A stretch of DNA of 64,000 bases from Winogradskyella pacifica (GCF_013403915.1 NZ_JABFDI010000019.1:19033-83032); one strand, 5' to 3'. Positions 36,846-45,217 are shown, numbered from the stretch's first letter. Program-made: numbers and translations. Notes: a model not told the origin generated them from the sequence alone.

Positions 36846-38084
36846 TTAGTATTCGTAAATAGTGATACCACTTCTCAACTTCGGCAGAATATAAGTGCTT
36901 TTTGGAGGCATTGTTAAACCTTCATCCGCAATTTGTTTCATTTGTTGCACATTAGAAGGACACATGCCAAAACCAACGACATAGTCGCCACTATCAACGC
37001 TACTTTTAATGGTAATCATTTCATGTTGACCGTTAACATACGAAATTCTATTATCATGTCGTAAATCATCAATGCCTAAAACAGACTGAAGAATCGTTTT
37101 ATACAGCAGTTGTGCATCTAACTGATCTAAGGCCGTATTGAAATCATAAGCTGTTTTTCTTAAATAAAGCGAATAAAACTCACCATCTAAATACATGCTG
37201 AAATGATGCGGTTTTGTTGGCTTGTAGGGCATTATGCCTCTATTTTCAATACGATAAGAAGCATCTAGTTGTATTAAAAATTCTTTTTTAGTTAAACCGT
37301 TTAAATCTTTTATCAGTCTATTAAATTCATGAATCACTAAATCCGATTCCGGAATTAAATACGACATAAAAAAGTTATAAGACTCGCTGCCATTATGATT
37401 AGGATTCTTTGCTTTCTCATCTTTATATAAAAGGTAAGATGAAGCCGATCTATGATGACCATCAGCAATATAAACGGTTTTCATTTTTTTAAATTCACTT
37501 TGAATCGTAGCAATGGTTTTTTCATTATCTATTTTCCATAAATAATGGGTGTCTCTATAGGTCATGGTAAATTCAAACTCGGCATGTACCTTTTGCGCCT
37601 CCTTAATAATATCAGCTATTACGACATTATCAGGATAGGTTAATAATACAGGCTCAGCATTAAAACCGACGGTTTGCAAATAGCTTTTAAAAGTTTCTTC
37701 ACGTTTGGCAATGGTATCTTCATGCTTTTTTATGATATCGTTTTCATAATCTTCTGCACTTGCAGCAGCGATAATTCCGCTAAATTCTTCTCCATGTCGG
37801 TTCACAATTTTATAGACATAAAAAGAAGGGGTGTTATCTTGAATAAAAACTCCATCTTCTTTAAATTCTAAATATCTGTTTTTAACAAGTCTGTAGCGTT
37901 CTTCTCCAATAACTTCTTGGTCGTATTTATAACCAGGATTAACAATATGAAGAAAACTATAGGGATTATAAGCCATTCGAGATTCACGTTCATCAATGGT
38001 GTAACTTTGATAAGGACGTGCAGCGACAAGTCCGACAATTGCTCTTGTAGGTCTTACGGCTTTGAATGGGATTATTTTTGGCAT
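36846..38084 (-). CDS. DUF1015 family protein
   Basis: 412 residues, soluble. DUF1015 hallmarks are present: MPKIIPFKAVRPTRAIVGLV at the start, ARPYQSYTIDERE, YNPYSFLHIVNPG, and the central TVYIADGHHRSASSYLLYKD with a HHR motif. The C-terminus is DEGLTMPPKSTYILPKLRSG. The family is widespread in bacteria and archaea but its function is not established; the conserved histidines suggest an enzyme. The start is only 9 bp from the left heptamer array of the four-helix-bundle element, so it has little room for its own promoter. Confidence 0.88.
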   Translation of the reverse strand: MPKIIPFKAVRPTRAIVGLVAARPYQSYTIDERESRMAYNPYSFLHIVNPGYKYDQEVIGEERYRLVKNRYLEFKEDGVFIQDNTPSFYVYKIVNRHGEEFSGIIAAASAEDYENDIIKKHEDTIAKREETFKSYLQTVGFNAEPVLLTYPDNVVIADIIKEAQKVHAEFEFTMTYRDTHYLWKIDNEKTIATIQSEFKKMKTVYIADGHHRSASSYLLYKDEKAKNPNHNGSESYNFFMSYLIPESDLVIHEFNRLIKDLNGLTKKEFLIQLDASYRIENRGIMPYKPTKPHHFSMYLDGEFYSLYLRKTAYDFNTALDQLDAQLLYKTILQSVLGIDDLRHDNRISYVNGQHEMITIKSSVDSGDYVVGFGMCPSNVQQMKQIADEGLTMPPKSTYILPKLRSGITIYEY

Positions 38085-38092
38085 GTAAAAGT

Positions 38093-38120
38093 ATTCAGTG
38101 TTCAGTAATCAGTGCTCAGT
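38093..38120. repeat. Left heptanucleotide array (NNTCAGT x4)
   Basis: Four 7-bp units in a row: ATTCAGT, GTTCAGT, AATCAGT, GCTCAGT. The core TCAGT is invariant. It is complementary in 22 of 28 positions to the array at 38531-38558 and lies 5 bp beyond the stop end of the four-helix-bundle gene. Confidence 0.85.
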
Positions 38121-38124
38121 AGCT

Positions 38125-38496
38125 TCAAATTTTGTGAGATCCGAATTTTTCTGGATTTCGAATCATGTAATTTATAAGTTTTCCTACTTCAATACTTTGT
38201 TCTGTGAGTTCATTAAATTGTTCTGTACTAATATAATTTGATGCTAAAGAAAATTCTAACCATGTTTGCGTTTCTGAATTTTCAGCATCACAATCGGTTA
38301 ATTTACTTATGAAATGTTTTGGGTAAAGGCGTTTTCTGTATGCTTCTGCCATATTCGCACAAACACTTCGTGACGAACGTCTAATTTGATCAGTTAATGA
38401 ATAGGTCTCTTCCTTTGGAAAAGATTTCGATACGCTCAATATTTTCATAGCCAAATCAAATCCTTTCTTATAAGCAAGTAAATCTTGAAATTTCAT
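38125..38496 (-). CDS. Four-helix-bundle protein (S23 / 23S rRNA intervening-sequence family)
   Basis: 123 residues. The family pattern is clear: KFQDLLAYKKGFDLAMKI, FPKEETYSLTDQIRRSSRS, VCANMAEAYRKR, then SETQTWLEFSLASNYIS and EVGKLINYMIR. This family was first named from genes inside 23S rRNA intervening sequences and is now found in many free-standing bacterial loci; related small bundles serve as accessory proteins of diversity-generating retroelements. No reverse transcriptase or variable repeat is seen here. The gene is bracketed by two complementary heptamer arrays, which resembles the intervening-sequence layout (ORF between pairing termini). It interrupts an otherwise tight minus-strand gene series. 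Confidence 0.88.
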   Translation of the reverse strand: MKFQDLLAYKKGFDLAMKILSVSKSFPKEETYSLTDQIRRSSRSVCANMAEAYRKRLYPKHFISKLTDCDAENSETQTWLEFSLASNYISTEQFNELTEQSIEVGKLINYMIRNPEKFGSHKI

Positions 38497-38530
38497 AATG
38501 TTTTATTGTTCAAAAGCATATCTTCAATTT

Positions 38531-38560
38531 ACTGACCACTGACCACTGACCACTGACCAC
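38531..38560. repeat. Right heptanucleotide array (ACTGACC x4)
   Basis: Four perfect copies of ACTGACC (38531-38558) plus AC. It is in inverted orientation to the left array, ends 3 bp before the stop codon end of the 3-hydroxybutyryl-CoA dehydrogenase gene, and starts 34 bp upstream of the four-helix-bundle start. Confidence 0.9.
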
Positions 38561-38563
38561 TTT

Positions 38564-39454
38564 CTACTTCAAAAATTGCGATGCAATTTTTTCCGCCTTC
38601 CGACTTTCAGAATAGTCATAAAAGCCTTCTCCTGATTTGGCGCCTAACTTTCCTGCCATAACCATATTTACTAACAAAGGACATGGAGCATATTTAGGAT
38701 TTTTAAAACCGTCATACATTACGTTCAGAATAGATAAACATACATCTAAACCAATAAAATCCGCTAATTGCAATGGACCCATTGGATGTGCCATACCTAA
38801 TTTCATCACGGTATCGATTTCTTCAACACCAGCAACTCCGTTGTAAAGTGTTTCAATAGATTCGTTAATCATTGGCATTAAAATACGGTTGGCCACAAAA
38901 CCAGGATAATCATTAACCTCAGTTGGTACTTTACCTAAGGTTTTAGATAAATCCATAATCGTAGTCGTTACGTCATCGCTCGTACTATAACCTCTAATAA
39001 TTTCTACCAATTTCATAATTGGCACAGGATTCATAAAGTGCATGCCTATAACTTTGTCTGGTCGCGATGTTACGGCTGCAATTTGAGTTATAGAAATGGA
39101 AGACGTGTTTGTCGCTAAAATGGTGTTTTCGCTACAAACAGCATCTAGTTGTTTAAATATTTTTAGTTTTAAATCGATGTTTTCTGTAGCTGCTTCAACA
39201 ACCAAATCAACATTTTTAACACCATCTTCTGTACTCGTAAATGTGGTAATATTTCCTAAAGTTTCTGCTTTATCAGCCTCGCTAATTTTTTCTTTAGCGA
39301 CCATTCTATCTAAATTTCTGGCAATGGTATCCATACCTCGTTTTAGAGAATCTTCACTAATATCTATAAGTTGAACTTTAAAACCTGATTGTGCAAAAGT
39401 ATGAGCAATACCATTTCCCATAGTACCTGCACCTATTACTGCTATATTTTTCAT
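38564..39454 (-). CDS. 3-hydroxybutyryl-CoA dehydrogenase
   Basis: 296 residues. The NAD-binding Rossmann domain begins with GAGTMGNGIAHTFAQSG (8-24). The catalytic region has TNTSSISITQIA and GMHFMNPVPIMKLVEII with the conserved His. The C-terminal dimerisation domain includes DYPGFVANRILMPMINE and LGAKSGEGFYDY. It interconverts 3-hydroxyacyl-CoA and 3-oxoacyl-CoA in the cytoplasm, in fatty-acid oxidation or butyrate-type metabolism. It is a monofunctional enzyme without a fused hydratase. Confidence 0.93.
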   Translation of the reverse strand: MKNIAVIGAGTMGNGIAHTFAQSGFKVQLIDISEDSLKRGMDTIARNLDRMVAKEKISEADKAETLGNITTFTSTEDGVKNVDLVVEAATENIDLKLKIFKQLDAVCSENTILATNTSSISITQIAAVTSRPDKVIGMHFMNPVPIMKLVEIIRGYSTSDDVTTTIMDLSKTLGKVPTEVNDYPGFVANRILMPMINESIETLYNGVAGVEEIDTVMKLGMAHPMGPLQLADFIGLDVCLSILNVMYDGFKNPKYAPCPLLVNMVMAGKLGAKSGEGFYDYSESRKAEKIASQFLK

Positions 39455-39471
39455 TAAAAATTTTAATTTTT

Positions 39472-39491
39472 ATTCCCATAATAATGGGAAT
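39472..39491. repeat. Intergenic palindrome, REP-like hairpin 1
   Basis: ATTCCCAT and ATGGGAAT pair perfectly around a 4-nt AATA loop. It lies between the Gfo/Idh/MocA gene and the dehydrogenase gene, 18 bp before the latter's start. No T-run follows on either strand, so it reads as a repeat hairpin rather than a terminator. Confidence 0.6.
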
Positions 39492-39518
39492 CTAATTGTT
39501 TTGAATTTTATTTATGAT

Positions 39519-39538
39519 ATCCTCACTTTCGTGAGAAT
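39519..39538. repeat. Intergenic palindrome, REP-like hairpin 2
   Basis: CTCAC (39522-39526) and GTGAG (39531-39535) pair around TTTC; after one mismatch, AT/AT pairing continues. Its right end reaches the stop codon of the oxidoreductase gene. The CTTTCG centre resembles common flavobacterial intergenic hairpins, as I remember them. Confidence 0.45.
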
Positions 39539-40497
39539 TAAAACTGGTTAATAATCATGTTTGCTACGCGCAATGCTTCAGTACCGTCGTGCAAAGTAAC
39601 AATTGGCTTTGTATTGTTGTTAATGGCATCTGCAAAGGTTTCTAACTCGTCTAAAATAGCGTTGTTGTTTGCGATCTCTGGATTGTCAAAATAGATTTGC
39701 TTTTTAATACCTTCCGCATTCTGAAGAATCATATCAAAATCACCAGGGTTTTCTGGAGCATCTTTCATTTTAACCACTTCACATTTCTTTTCTAAAAAAT
39801 CCACAGAGATGTAAGCATCTTTCTGAAAGAAACGCGTTTTGCGCATGTTCTTTAATGAAATACGACTTGCCGTTAAATTAGCAACGCAGCCATTTTTGAA
39901 TTCGATACGTGCATTGGCAATATCTGGTGTTTCACTAACAACCGAAACTCCACTTGCCGAAATATGCTTCACCGGAGATTGCACTACAGAAAGAATAATA
40001 TCAATATCATGAATCATTAAATCTAAAACCACAGGCACATCTGTACCACGAGGATTAAATTCAGCAAGTCTATGACATTCTATAAACATCGGATTCTTAA
40101 TCTGATCTTTAACTCCAATAAAAGCAGGGTTAAAACGCTCTACATGTCCAACTTGACCTTTAACGCCATGTTCTGCAACTAGAGTTCTAATCGTTTCAGC
40201 CTCTTCAACCGTATTGGTAATCGGTTTTTCTATAAAAATATGTTTTCCTTTTTTGATGGCTAGTTTAGCACAATCATAATGGGAAAGGGTAGGAGTTACA
40301 ATATCGACGACATCAACGGCTTCTATTAAATCATCAATAGAATCGAAATATCGATAACCAAATTCCTCTACAACACGTTTAGCGTTTTCAGGATCAGCAT
40401 CATAGAAACCAATAAGGTCGTATTTATTGGATTGGTTGAGTAATCTCAAATGAATTTTACCAAGGTGACCAGCACCAAGCACACCAGCTTTGAGCAT
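39538..40497 (-). CDS. Gfo/Idh/MocA family oxidoreductase
   Basis: 319 residues. The N-terminal NAD(P)-binding domain starts MLKAGVLGAGHLGKIHLRL, with VVDIVTPTLSHYD and the family motif EKPITNT. The C-terminal domain has GQVGHVERFNPAF and DLMIHDIDIILSV. Such enzymes oxidise or reduce sugars, inositol or related cyclic polyols; the substrate is not readable here. The gene has a two-part candidate promoter upstream and is divergent from pcm. Confidence 0.9.
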   Translation of the reverse strand: MLKAGVLGAGHLGKIHLRLLNQSNKYDLIGFYDADPENAKRVVEEFGYRYFDSIDDLIEAVDVVDIVTPTLSHYDCAKLAIKKGKHIFIEKPITNTVEEAETIRTLVAEHGVKGQVGHVERFNPAFIGVKDQIKNPMFIECHRLAEFNPRGTDVPVVLDLMIHDIDIILSVVQSPVKHISASGVSVVSETPDIANARIEFKNGCVANLTASRISLKNMRKTRFFQKDAYISVDFLEKKCEVVKMKDAPENPGDFDMILQNAEGIKKQIYFDNPEIANNNAILDELETFADAINNNTKPIVTLHDGTEALRVANMIINQF

Positions 40498-40514
40498 ATT
40501 TTTTATGTTTTTAA

Positions 40515-40549
40515 CAAAAATAGTGGATTTGTATTAGATAATTCGCAAA
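40515..40549 (-). promoter_or_regulatory. Promoter for the Gfo/Idh/MocA gene (TTTG-N23-TATTTTTG)
   Basis: On the minus strand, TTTG (40549-40546) is followed after 23 nt by TATTTTTG (40522-40515). This matches the flavobacterial consensus TTG-N17-23-TAnnTTTG. Transcription would start about 12 nt before the ATG at 40497. Confidence 0.6.
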
Positions 40550-40764
40550 GAAAGTCTAAAAGTTCATTGTAAGAATTATCAGTATTTAAATTGATGCTTT
40601 CTATAGGATACATCACACAAAAAAATCTTTATAAAACGAGTATTCGTAAAGCTTTAATTTTGAAGACACGTACGGAATTTGGATTAAGTTTTTTGCGGAT
40701 TTGAACTTTAAGAGGTTGCAATTTGCCTTTCTTTGAAGTATTTTAGCGTAAACTAAACTACGCT

Positions 40765-41406
40765 TTGAAAGATACATTTAAGCATCAAGGGATGCGCCAA
40801 CAACTTGTTGAAACACTTATTAATAAAGGCATTAAAGATAAAGGTGTCTTAAAAGCGATTGGTAAAATTCCGAGACATTTATTTATGGATTCTGGTTTTA
40901 TTGATCATGCGTATCAAGATAAAGCGTTTCCTATCGCTGCAGACCAAACGATTTCTCAACCTTATACTGTAGCTTTTCAATCTGAATTATTACAAATTGA
41001 ACCAGGACATAAAGTATTAGAAATTGGAACCGGAAGTGGTTACCAAACAGCGGTACTTTTAGAACTTGGAGCTAGAGTTTATAGTATTGAACGTCAACAA
41101 GAACTCTTTAAGAAAACGTCTAAGTTTTTACCTAAAATTGGTTACAGAGCCAAAAGCCTCATTTTTGGCGATGGTTATAAGGGCATGCCTGTTGAAGCTC
41201 CTTTTCAAAGCATTATTGTAACAGCTGGTGCTCCTTTTGTACCAAATCCATTATTGAGTCAATTGGCTATTGGAGGTCGACTTGTGATTCCTGTGGGAGA
41301 TGATGTGCAAGTGATGACCTTATTCATCAGAAAAGGACCAAAGGATTTTGAAAAACATGAGTTTGGTGATTTCAGATTTGTCCCAATGTTGGAGGATAAG
41401 AATTAG
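40765..41406 (+). CDS. pcm: Protein-L-isoaspartate O-methyltransferase
   Basis: 213 residues. Family blocks: VLKAIGKIPRHLFM, YQDKAFPIAADQTISQPYTV, the SAM-binding VLEIGTGSGYQTAVL, and GGRLVIPVGDD. It repairs isoaspartyl residues in aged proteins by methylation. The start codon is TTG (40765-40767); the conserved N-terminus KDTFKHQGMRQQL leaves no earlier ATG, and the internal ATG would remove nine conserved residues. It is divergent from the oxidoreductase gene; the perfect AGCAGAG array begins 14 bp after its stop. Confidence 0.94.
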   Translation: MKDTFKHQGMRQQLVETLINKGIKDKGVLKAIGKIPRHLFMDSGFIDHAYQDKAFPIAADQTISQPYTVAFQSELLQIEPGHKVLEIGTGSGYQTAVLLELGARVYSIERQQELFKKTSKFLPKIGYRAKSLIFGDGYKGMPVEAPFQSIIVTAGAPFVPNPLLSQLAIGGRLVIPVGDDVQVMTLFIRKGPKDFEKHEFGDFRFVPMLEDKN

Positions 41407-41420
41407 TTTTTTATTTTAAG

Positions 41421-41492
41421 AGCAGAGAGCAGAGAGCAGAGAGCAGAGAGCAGAGAGCAGAGAGCAGAGAGCAGAGAGCAGAGAGCAGAGAG
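41421..41492. repeat. Perfect heptanucleotide tandem array (AGCAGAG)10
   Basis: Ten uninterrupted copies of AGCAGAG (41421-41490) plus AG, followed by the palindrome AGTCTAGACT (41491-41500). It lies between the convergent genes pcm and the CocE-type hydrolase. The plus strand is six-sevenths purine. No open frame uses it. Confidence 0.97.
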
Positions 41493-41608
41493 TCTAGACT
41501 TTATAGAGTCATGATTTTATTTGCTGAACTATTTCTTTGTGAATTTCAATAGTGAAAACCTAATTAAAGAGATAAATTATAAACCTAGAAATTCTAAATA
41601 CAAGGTTA

Positions 41609-43450
41609 CTAATTAGTCGCGTTCTTAAAAGACTCTAAACCTCCTACAATAGGCAGCGTTAATGATGTTTTGTCTAATTTAATAGTCAACTCAGTTCCTG
41701 CTTTTGGGTGCAACGTAAATTCTTTATCGCTCGAAAATATCATAAAACCAATTTGTTGTCCTGCTTTTATGATTTGATCATCGGGTTGTAAATCAAAATT
41801 TATCGTATAATCTTTTCCAATTACTAAATCTTCTTCTTTAGTTAGTGATTTGTGGTTTTTTGGATCTGCCCAACCACGAGTAATGATGTTATTAGTAATC
41901 TTTACATCTTTCCCGTCTTGCCAAGGCAACGACACTAACCAAACCGATAAATTGGATGCTGATTTACTGCTAGCTAATGTGATGGTTACTTGTGGGACAC
42001 CAGAAATATGAAGATCTTCTTTTAAAACGGGTGTGACATATAATAGTCTGTTTATTGAAAAAGCTTCTTTTGCAAGTTCACTGCCAGAAATTGTAACATC
42101 ATCAGTTAAAGATTCAAATCCAATAGTACCAGGATTAAGTGTTAAATTTCCAGGTAATACTCCAACTACGTTTAAATTTAAAGTTACATGTGAAGCTTCA
42201 GGATTTGGATAATCTTTATATGCCGTAGGCATTTGTGGATCATCATTTTCTCTTACGATATAGGATTTGTTTTCGTCGTTTTCAACACCATTATTTATAC
42301 CATGAAGATACTTTGTAAACCATTTATTCATCATAGACATTGGAGGTGGTCCACCATGACCATTTTGATGATAATAAATTTGAGTAGGTAATCCTTTTTC
42401 TTTTGCCGCTTTATAAATACGATAACTATGCTCGGGCATCACATTCCAATCGTTAAAACCATGAGACATTAATAAGGCAGCGGTCATATTATCTATTTGA
42501 TTAAGGTAATCTCTACCTGCCCAAAAATCGTTATAGTCACCTGTTTCTCTATCCATACCGTTTTTTATTTCGGTATCTCTAATGGTTTTATTATTATATG
42601 GTCGATTTTCTTCTTTGCCACTATGCACAAAATCATAAAGGACATCAATATCTTCACCTAAATATCCACCAGGTGAACGTACCAATCCATTAGAACGGTA
42701 ATAGTGATAATACGACGTGTTTGGTGCAATAGGAATAATAGCTTCTAAACCTTCAACACCAGTTGTTGCAGCCGCAAGAGGTAAAGTTCCGTTGTATGAG
42801 GTTCCTGTCATTCCGACTTTTCCTGTAGACCAATAAGCCATAACTTCTTCATTTCCTTCACGTTCTGTATAGCCTTTTACTCTGCCACATAACCAATCTA
42901 TTACGGCTTTTGGAGCCAAAGACTCATTTTGCCCTCCTATGGTAGGTGCTCCATCTGATAAACCTGTGCCTGGTGAAGAAGAATGGACGACTATATAGCC
43001 TCTTGGCACCCATTTTCTTATGTGAGAATTAGAGATGATTGGTCGCTGCCCTCTGCGTGTGACTTCCGGATGAACACGATCTTTTGCCGATTCACCTAAT
43101 TCGATGTTCACATCCCACATAACTCCAGGTAAATCAGCTGCAACTCCAGCAAAATAAGGACTGGTGACGTATATTATTGGTAGTTTTAGATTTTCGGTTT
43201 CTGTTTGTTCCGGACGTGTAACGGCAACATGCATACGGTCTGGTTGCCCATCTCCATCGGTATCAAATTCTGTTTCTACCCATAAATCGTGACGAATCCA
43301 TTGGTCTGAATCACTGAAAGCTTCAACAATTTGAGCTTCTCCATCTTTGAAAATAGGTGTTGCTTTTTTTGTTACGTCTTGTGCGCAACTTAAGATTGAA
43401 ATTGATAAAGCAATAATTAAAGTTGAAATGGATTTTGGTGAAATGATCAT
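41609..43450 (-). CDS. CocE/NonD-type X-Pro dipeptidyl-peptidase family lipoprotein
   Basis: 613 residues. The N-terminus ends ISILSCAQ, a lipoprotein signal with Cys22. The alpha/beta-hydrolase domain has the nucleophile serine in MTGTSYNGTL, a later acidic region around LLMSHGFNDWNVMPEH and the catalytic histidine probably in HQNGHGGPP. The C-terminal jelly-roll domain (from about 420) is typical of the X-Pro dipeptidyl-peptidase/cocaine-esterase family. Members cleave acyl, ester or peptide bonds; the substrate is unknown. The protein is probably an outer-membrane or periplasmic lipoprotein. Confidence 0.88.
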   Translation of the reverse strand: MIISPKSISTLIIALSISILSCAQDVTKKATPIFKDGEAQIVEAFSDSDQWIRHDLWVETEFDTDGDGQPDRMHVAVTRPEQTETENLKLPIIYVTSPYFAGVAADLPGVMWDVNIELGESAKDRVHPEVTRRGQRPIISNSHIRKWVPRGYIVVHSSSPGTGLSDGAPTIGGQNESLAPKAVIDWLCGRVKGYTEREGNEEVMAYWSTGKVGMTGTSYNGTLPLAAATTGVEGLEAIIPIAPNTSYYHYYRSNGLVRSPGGYLGEDIDVLYDFVHSGKEENRPYNNKTIRDTEIKNGMDRETGDYNDFWAGRDYLNQIDNMTAALLMSHGFNDWNVMPEHSYRIYKAAKEKGLPTQIYYHQNGHGGPPPMSMMNKWFTKYLHGINNGVENDENKSYIVRENDDPQMPTAYKDYPNPEASHVTLNLNVVGVLPGNLTLNPGTIGFESLTDDVTISGSELAKEAFSINRLLYVTPVLKEDLHISGVPQVTITLASSKSASNLSVWLVSLPWQDGKDVKITNNIITRGWADPKNHKSLTKEEDLVIGKDYTINFDLQPDDQIIKAGQQIGFMIFSSDKEFTLHPKAGTELTIKLDKTSLTLPIVGGLESFKNATN

Positions 43451-43569
43451 AAGAGAAATAATTTGTAATATGTTTTGATAAAAATAGCTCGAATAAATTA
43501 GAACCCAAATAAGTGGAATCTGTTTTTTATTCTTAATTCAGATTTTTTTTCGTGACTTTTGAAAATTAA

Positions 43570-43610
43570 AACTCCTAAAACGATTAGCAAAAGCCTCAGT
43601 TTTAGGAGTT
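43570..43610 (-). terminator. Intrinsic terminator after the DoxD-DoxA gene
   Basis: AACTCCTAAAAC (43570-43581) pairs perfectly with GTTTTAGGAGTT (43599-43610) around a 17-nt loop. On the minus strand it follows the stop codon at 43612 by one base and is succeeded by T-rich sequence. Confidence 0.8.
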
Positions 43611-43611
43611 G

Positions 43612-44637
43612 TCATATTGAAATTCTATTTGATGATTGATGCTCCCAACTTGCACCACTAATATCTGTCATTTTTAAAGTGTACGTTCCACTTGGTAACT
43701 TCAGAATATCGGAAGAGTTGAATTTCATTTTGGCTTTGGCTCCCAATGGAGCGATTAAGCTATGTTTACCTGGTTTTACTTTTGCGATATAATAATTTTC
43801 AATAGCATCCTCTGGTAGTTTAGCTAATTGATCTTGAGTATAATTCATGACCACATTGTTTTGGTCATCTTTAAGTTCAATACCAATAATCCAAGCGCCA
43901 TAAACATCAACTCCTTCAACTCTAAAAACATCAAAAGAGAGACCGTTTTCATTCAATTTGCCTTCTGTAATTTCAAGTTTAGGTTTTACAGATTTGTTGT
44001 GTAAGGTTCCCCAAAGTCCACCATGAAATACTTGATTGGTATATAAGGTTAACCCAAAAATTAAGAATGAACCCACAATAACAAACCGAGTAAAAATGAT
44101 ATCTTTAATAGGGATTTGTCCAGAGCCTAACCATGCAAACCATTTCTTTTTTGTGAAAGCGACATTTCTATTCATTAAATAATTATCCAATGAAACACGT
44201 CCACTTCCTGTTAAAAACAAGAGAAAACCCGTAGCAATACCAAGGATTCCAATTTGCCATTCGTCTAAGCAAGTGGTTCCTATCCATCCGGAACCCAATA
44301 GAATACCCATTGCCAAACCAAACACACCGATACTCATAAGTCTCGTGAATAATCCGAAAATAATGAACAAGCCTACGATACCTTCAATAATGGTAAAAGC
44401 GACCATATTGTAATATAATATATCAGGGTTTTCTACTAAATACTGAATGATAGGTTTTATGCCTAAGGCGTTTGGGAGAAAGTGGTTAAACTTCTCACCG
44501 ATATAACCAGGTAATTCTGGATCTAGTTTGTTGGCTAAAATAGTGCGTCTGAAAAACGCAGAAAAATAAGTCCAACCAATGACCATTCTGACTGCGAGGG
44601 CTAAGAAACCCGAATCGTTTTTAATATGTAAATTCAT
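43612..44637 (-). CDS. DoxD-DoxA fusion, thiosulfate:quinone oxidoreductase type membrane protein
   Basis: 341 residues. The N-terminal half (about 10-165) has four to five hydrophobic helices of the DoxX/DoxD family (ALAVRMVIGWTYFSAFFRR, FGLFTRLMSIGVFGLAMG). After another helix near 190-210, the C-terminal 130 residues form an extracytoplasmic beta domain matching DoxA (FHGGLWGTLHNKSVKPKLEI, VYGAWIIGIELKDDQ). In Acidianus DoxD and DoxA are separate subunits of thiosulfate:quinone oxidoreductase; fused forms occur in Bacteroidota. Thiosulfate oxidation is therefore possible but unproven. A terminator follows at once. Confidence 0.82.
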   Translation of the reverse strand: MNLHIKNDSGFLALAVRMVIGWTYFSAFFRRTILANKLDPELPGYIGEKFNHFLPNALGIKPIIQYLVENPDILYYNMVAFTIIEGIVGLFIIFGLFTRLMSIGVFGLAMGILLGSGWIGTTCLDEWQIGILGIATGFLLFLTGSGRVSLDNYLMNRNVAFTKKKWFAWLGSGQIPIKDIIFTRFVIVGSFLIFGLTLYTNQVFHGGLWGTLHNKSVKPKLEITEGKLNENGLSFDVFRVEGVDVYGAWIIGIELKDDQNNVVMNYTQDQLAKLPEDAIENYYIAKVKPGKHSLIAPLGAKAKMKFNSSDILKLPSGTYTLKMTDISGASWEHQSSNRISI

Positions 44638-44710
44638 GTTGTATATCTATAATGTAAATAATAATTTTCTGCTAGCAGAGATTGCTAGACTTCAGTTTGA
44701 AGAAAATTAA

Positions 44711-45094
44711 TTATAGATACGCTTTATTATTTTTGAAGAGAATATAGTAAGGAGCTAAAGGCGGAATATCGGCTCTAGCATTGTAATATTGAGTTATGGG
44801 TCTATCAGAAAGTGAAGCCGTATTACTATTAAAATGCGGTCGTTTTACCAATACTGCTTGCGATAGTTGAAGGCTATGACTAGACTTTGAAATTGCCAAT
44901 GCCGCATCTGTAGAAATATCACAAACACTACTTTTTAAGGAGGATATACTTTTGTTTGAAACTTCCGTTTTTGTAGTCTCAAAAACTTCTTGAATAGTGT
45001 TTCTTACTTTGCATGGAGAAAATACCAACAACACAATCAAACCTATGATGGATAGGATAGAATTCAATGGTTTTATGGGATTTGGGATTTTCAC
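44711..45094 (-). CDS. Small secreted or membrane-anchored protein of unknown function
   Basis: 127 residues. One hydrophobic helix near the N-terminus (SILSIIGLIVLLVFS) is followed directly by PCKVRNTIQEVF. The rest is polar and serine-rich, ending in a conserved-looking PLAPYYILFKNNKAYL. I have a recollection of flavobacterial proteins with the SPCKVRN motif and a PYYILY ending, but no function. One further Cys (SSVCDI) could pair with that of the motif. It lies 73 bp upstream of the DoxD-DoxA gene on the same strand. Confidence 0.6.
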   Translation of the reverse strand: MKIPNPIKPLNSILSIIGLIVLLVFSPCKVRNTIQEVFETTKTEVSNKSISSLKSSVCDISTDAALAISKSSHSLQLSQAVLVKRPHFNSNTASLSDRPITQYYNARADIPPLAPYYILFKNNKAYL

Positions 45095-45217
45095 TTTGTA
45101 AATATGAGGTTTAGAAATTTAAAAAATTTAAAAGGTTTGTTAATTGTAGTTCTTACAAGAGTTTACTGAACACTTTTCTCTAAATTGATAATACGCTCTA
45201 AACTAAATCGGAAGCGA

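Noticed and set aside
38125..38496. Diversity-generating retroelement based on the four-helix-bundle (Avd-like) protein
   Set aside because: No reverse transcriptase, template repeat or variable repeat is found within the window.
38093..38560. CRISPR array at the heptamer repeats
   Set aside because: Units are 7 bp with no spacers, and there are no cas genes. The same holds for the array at 41421.
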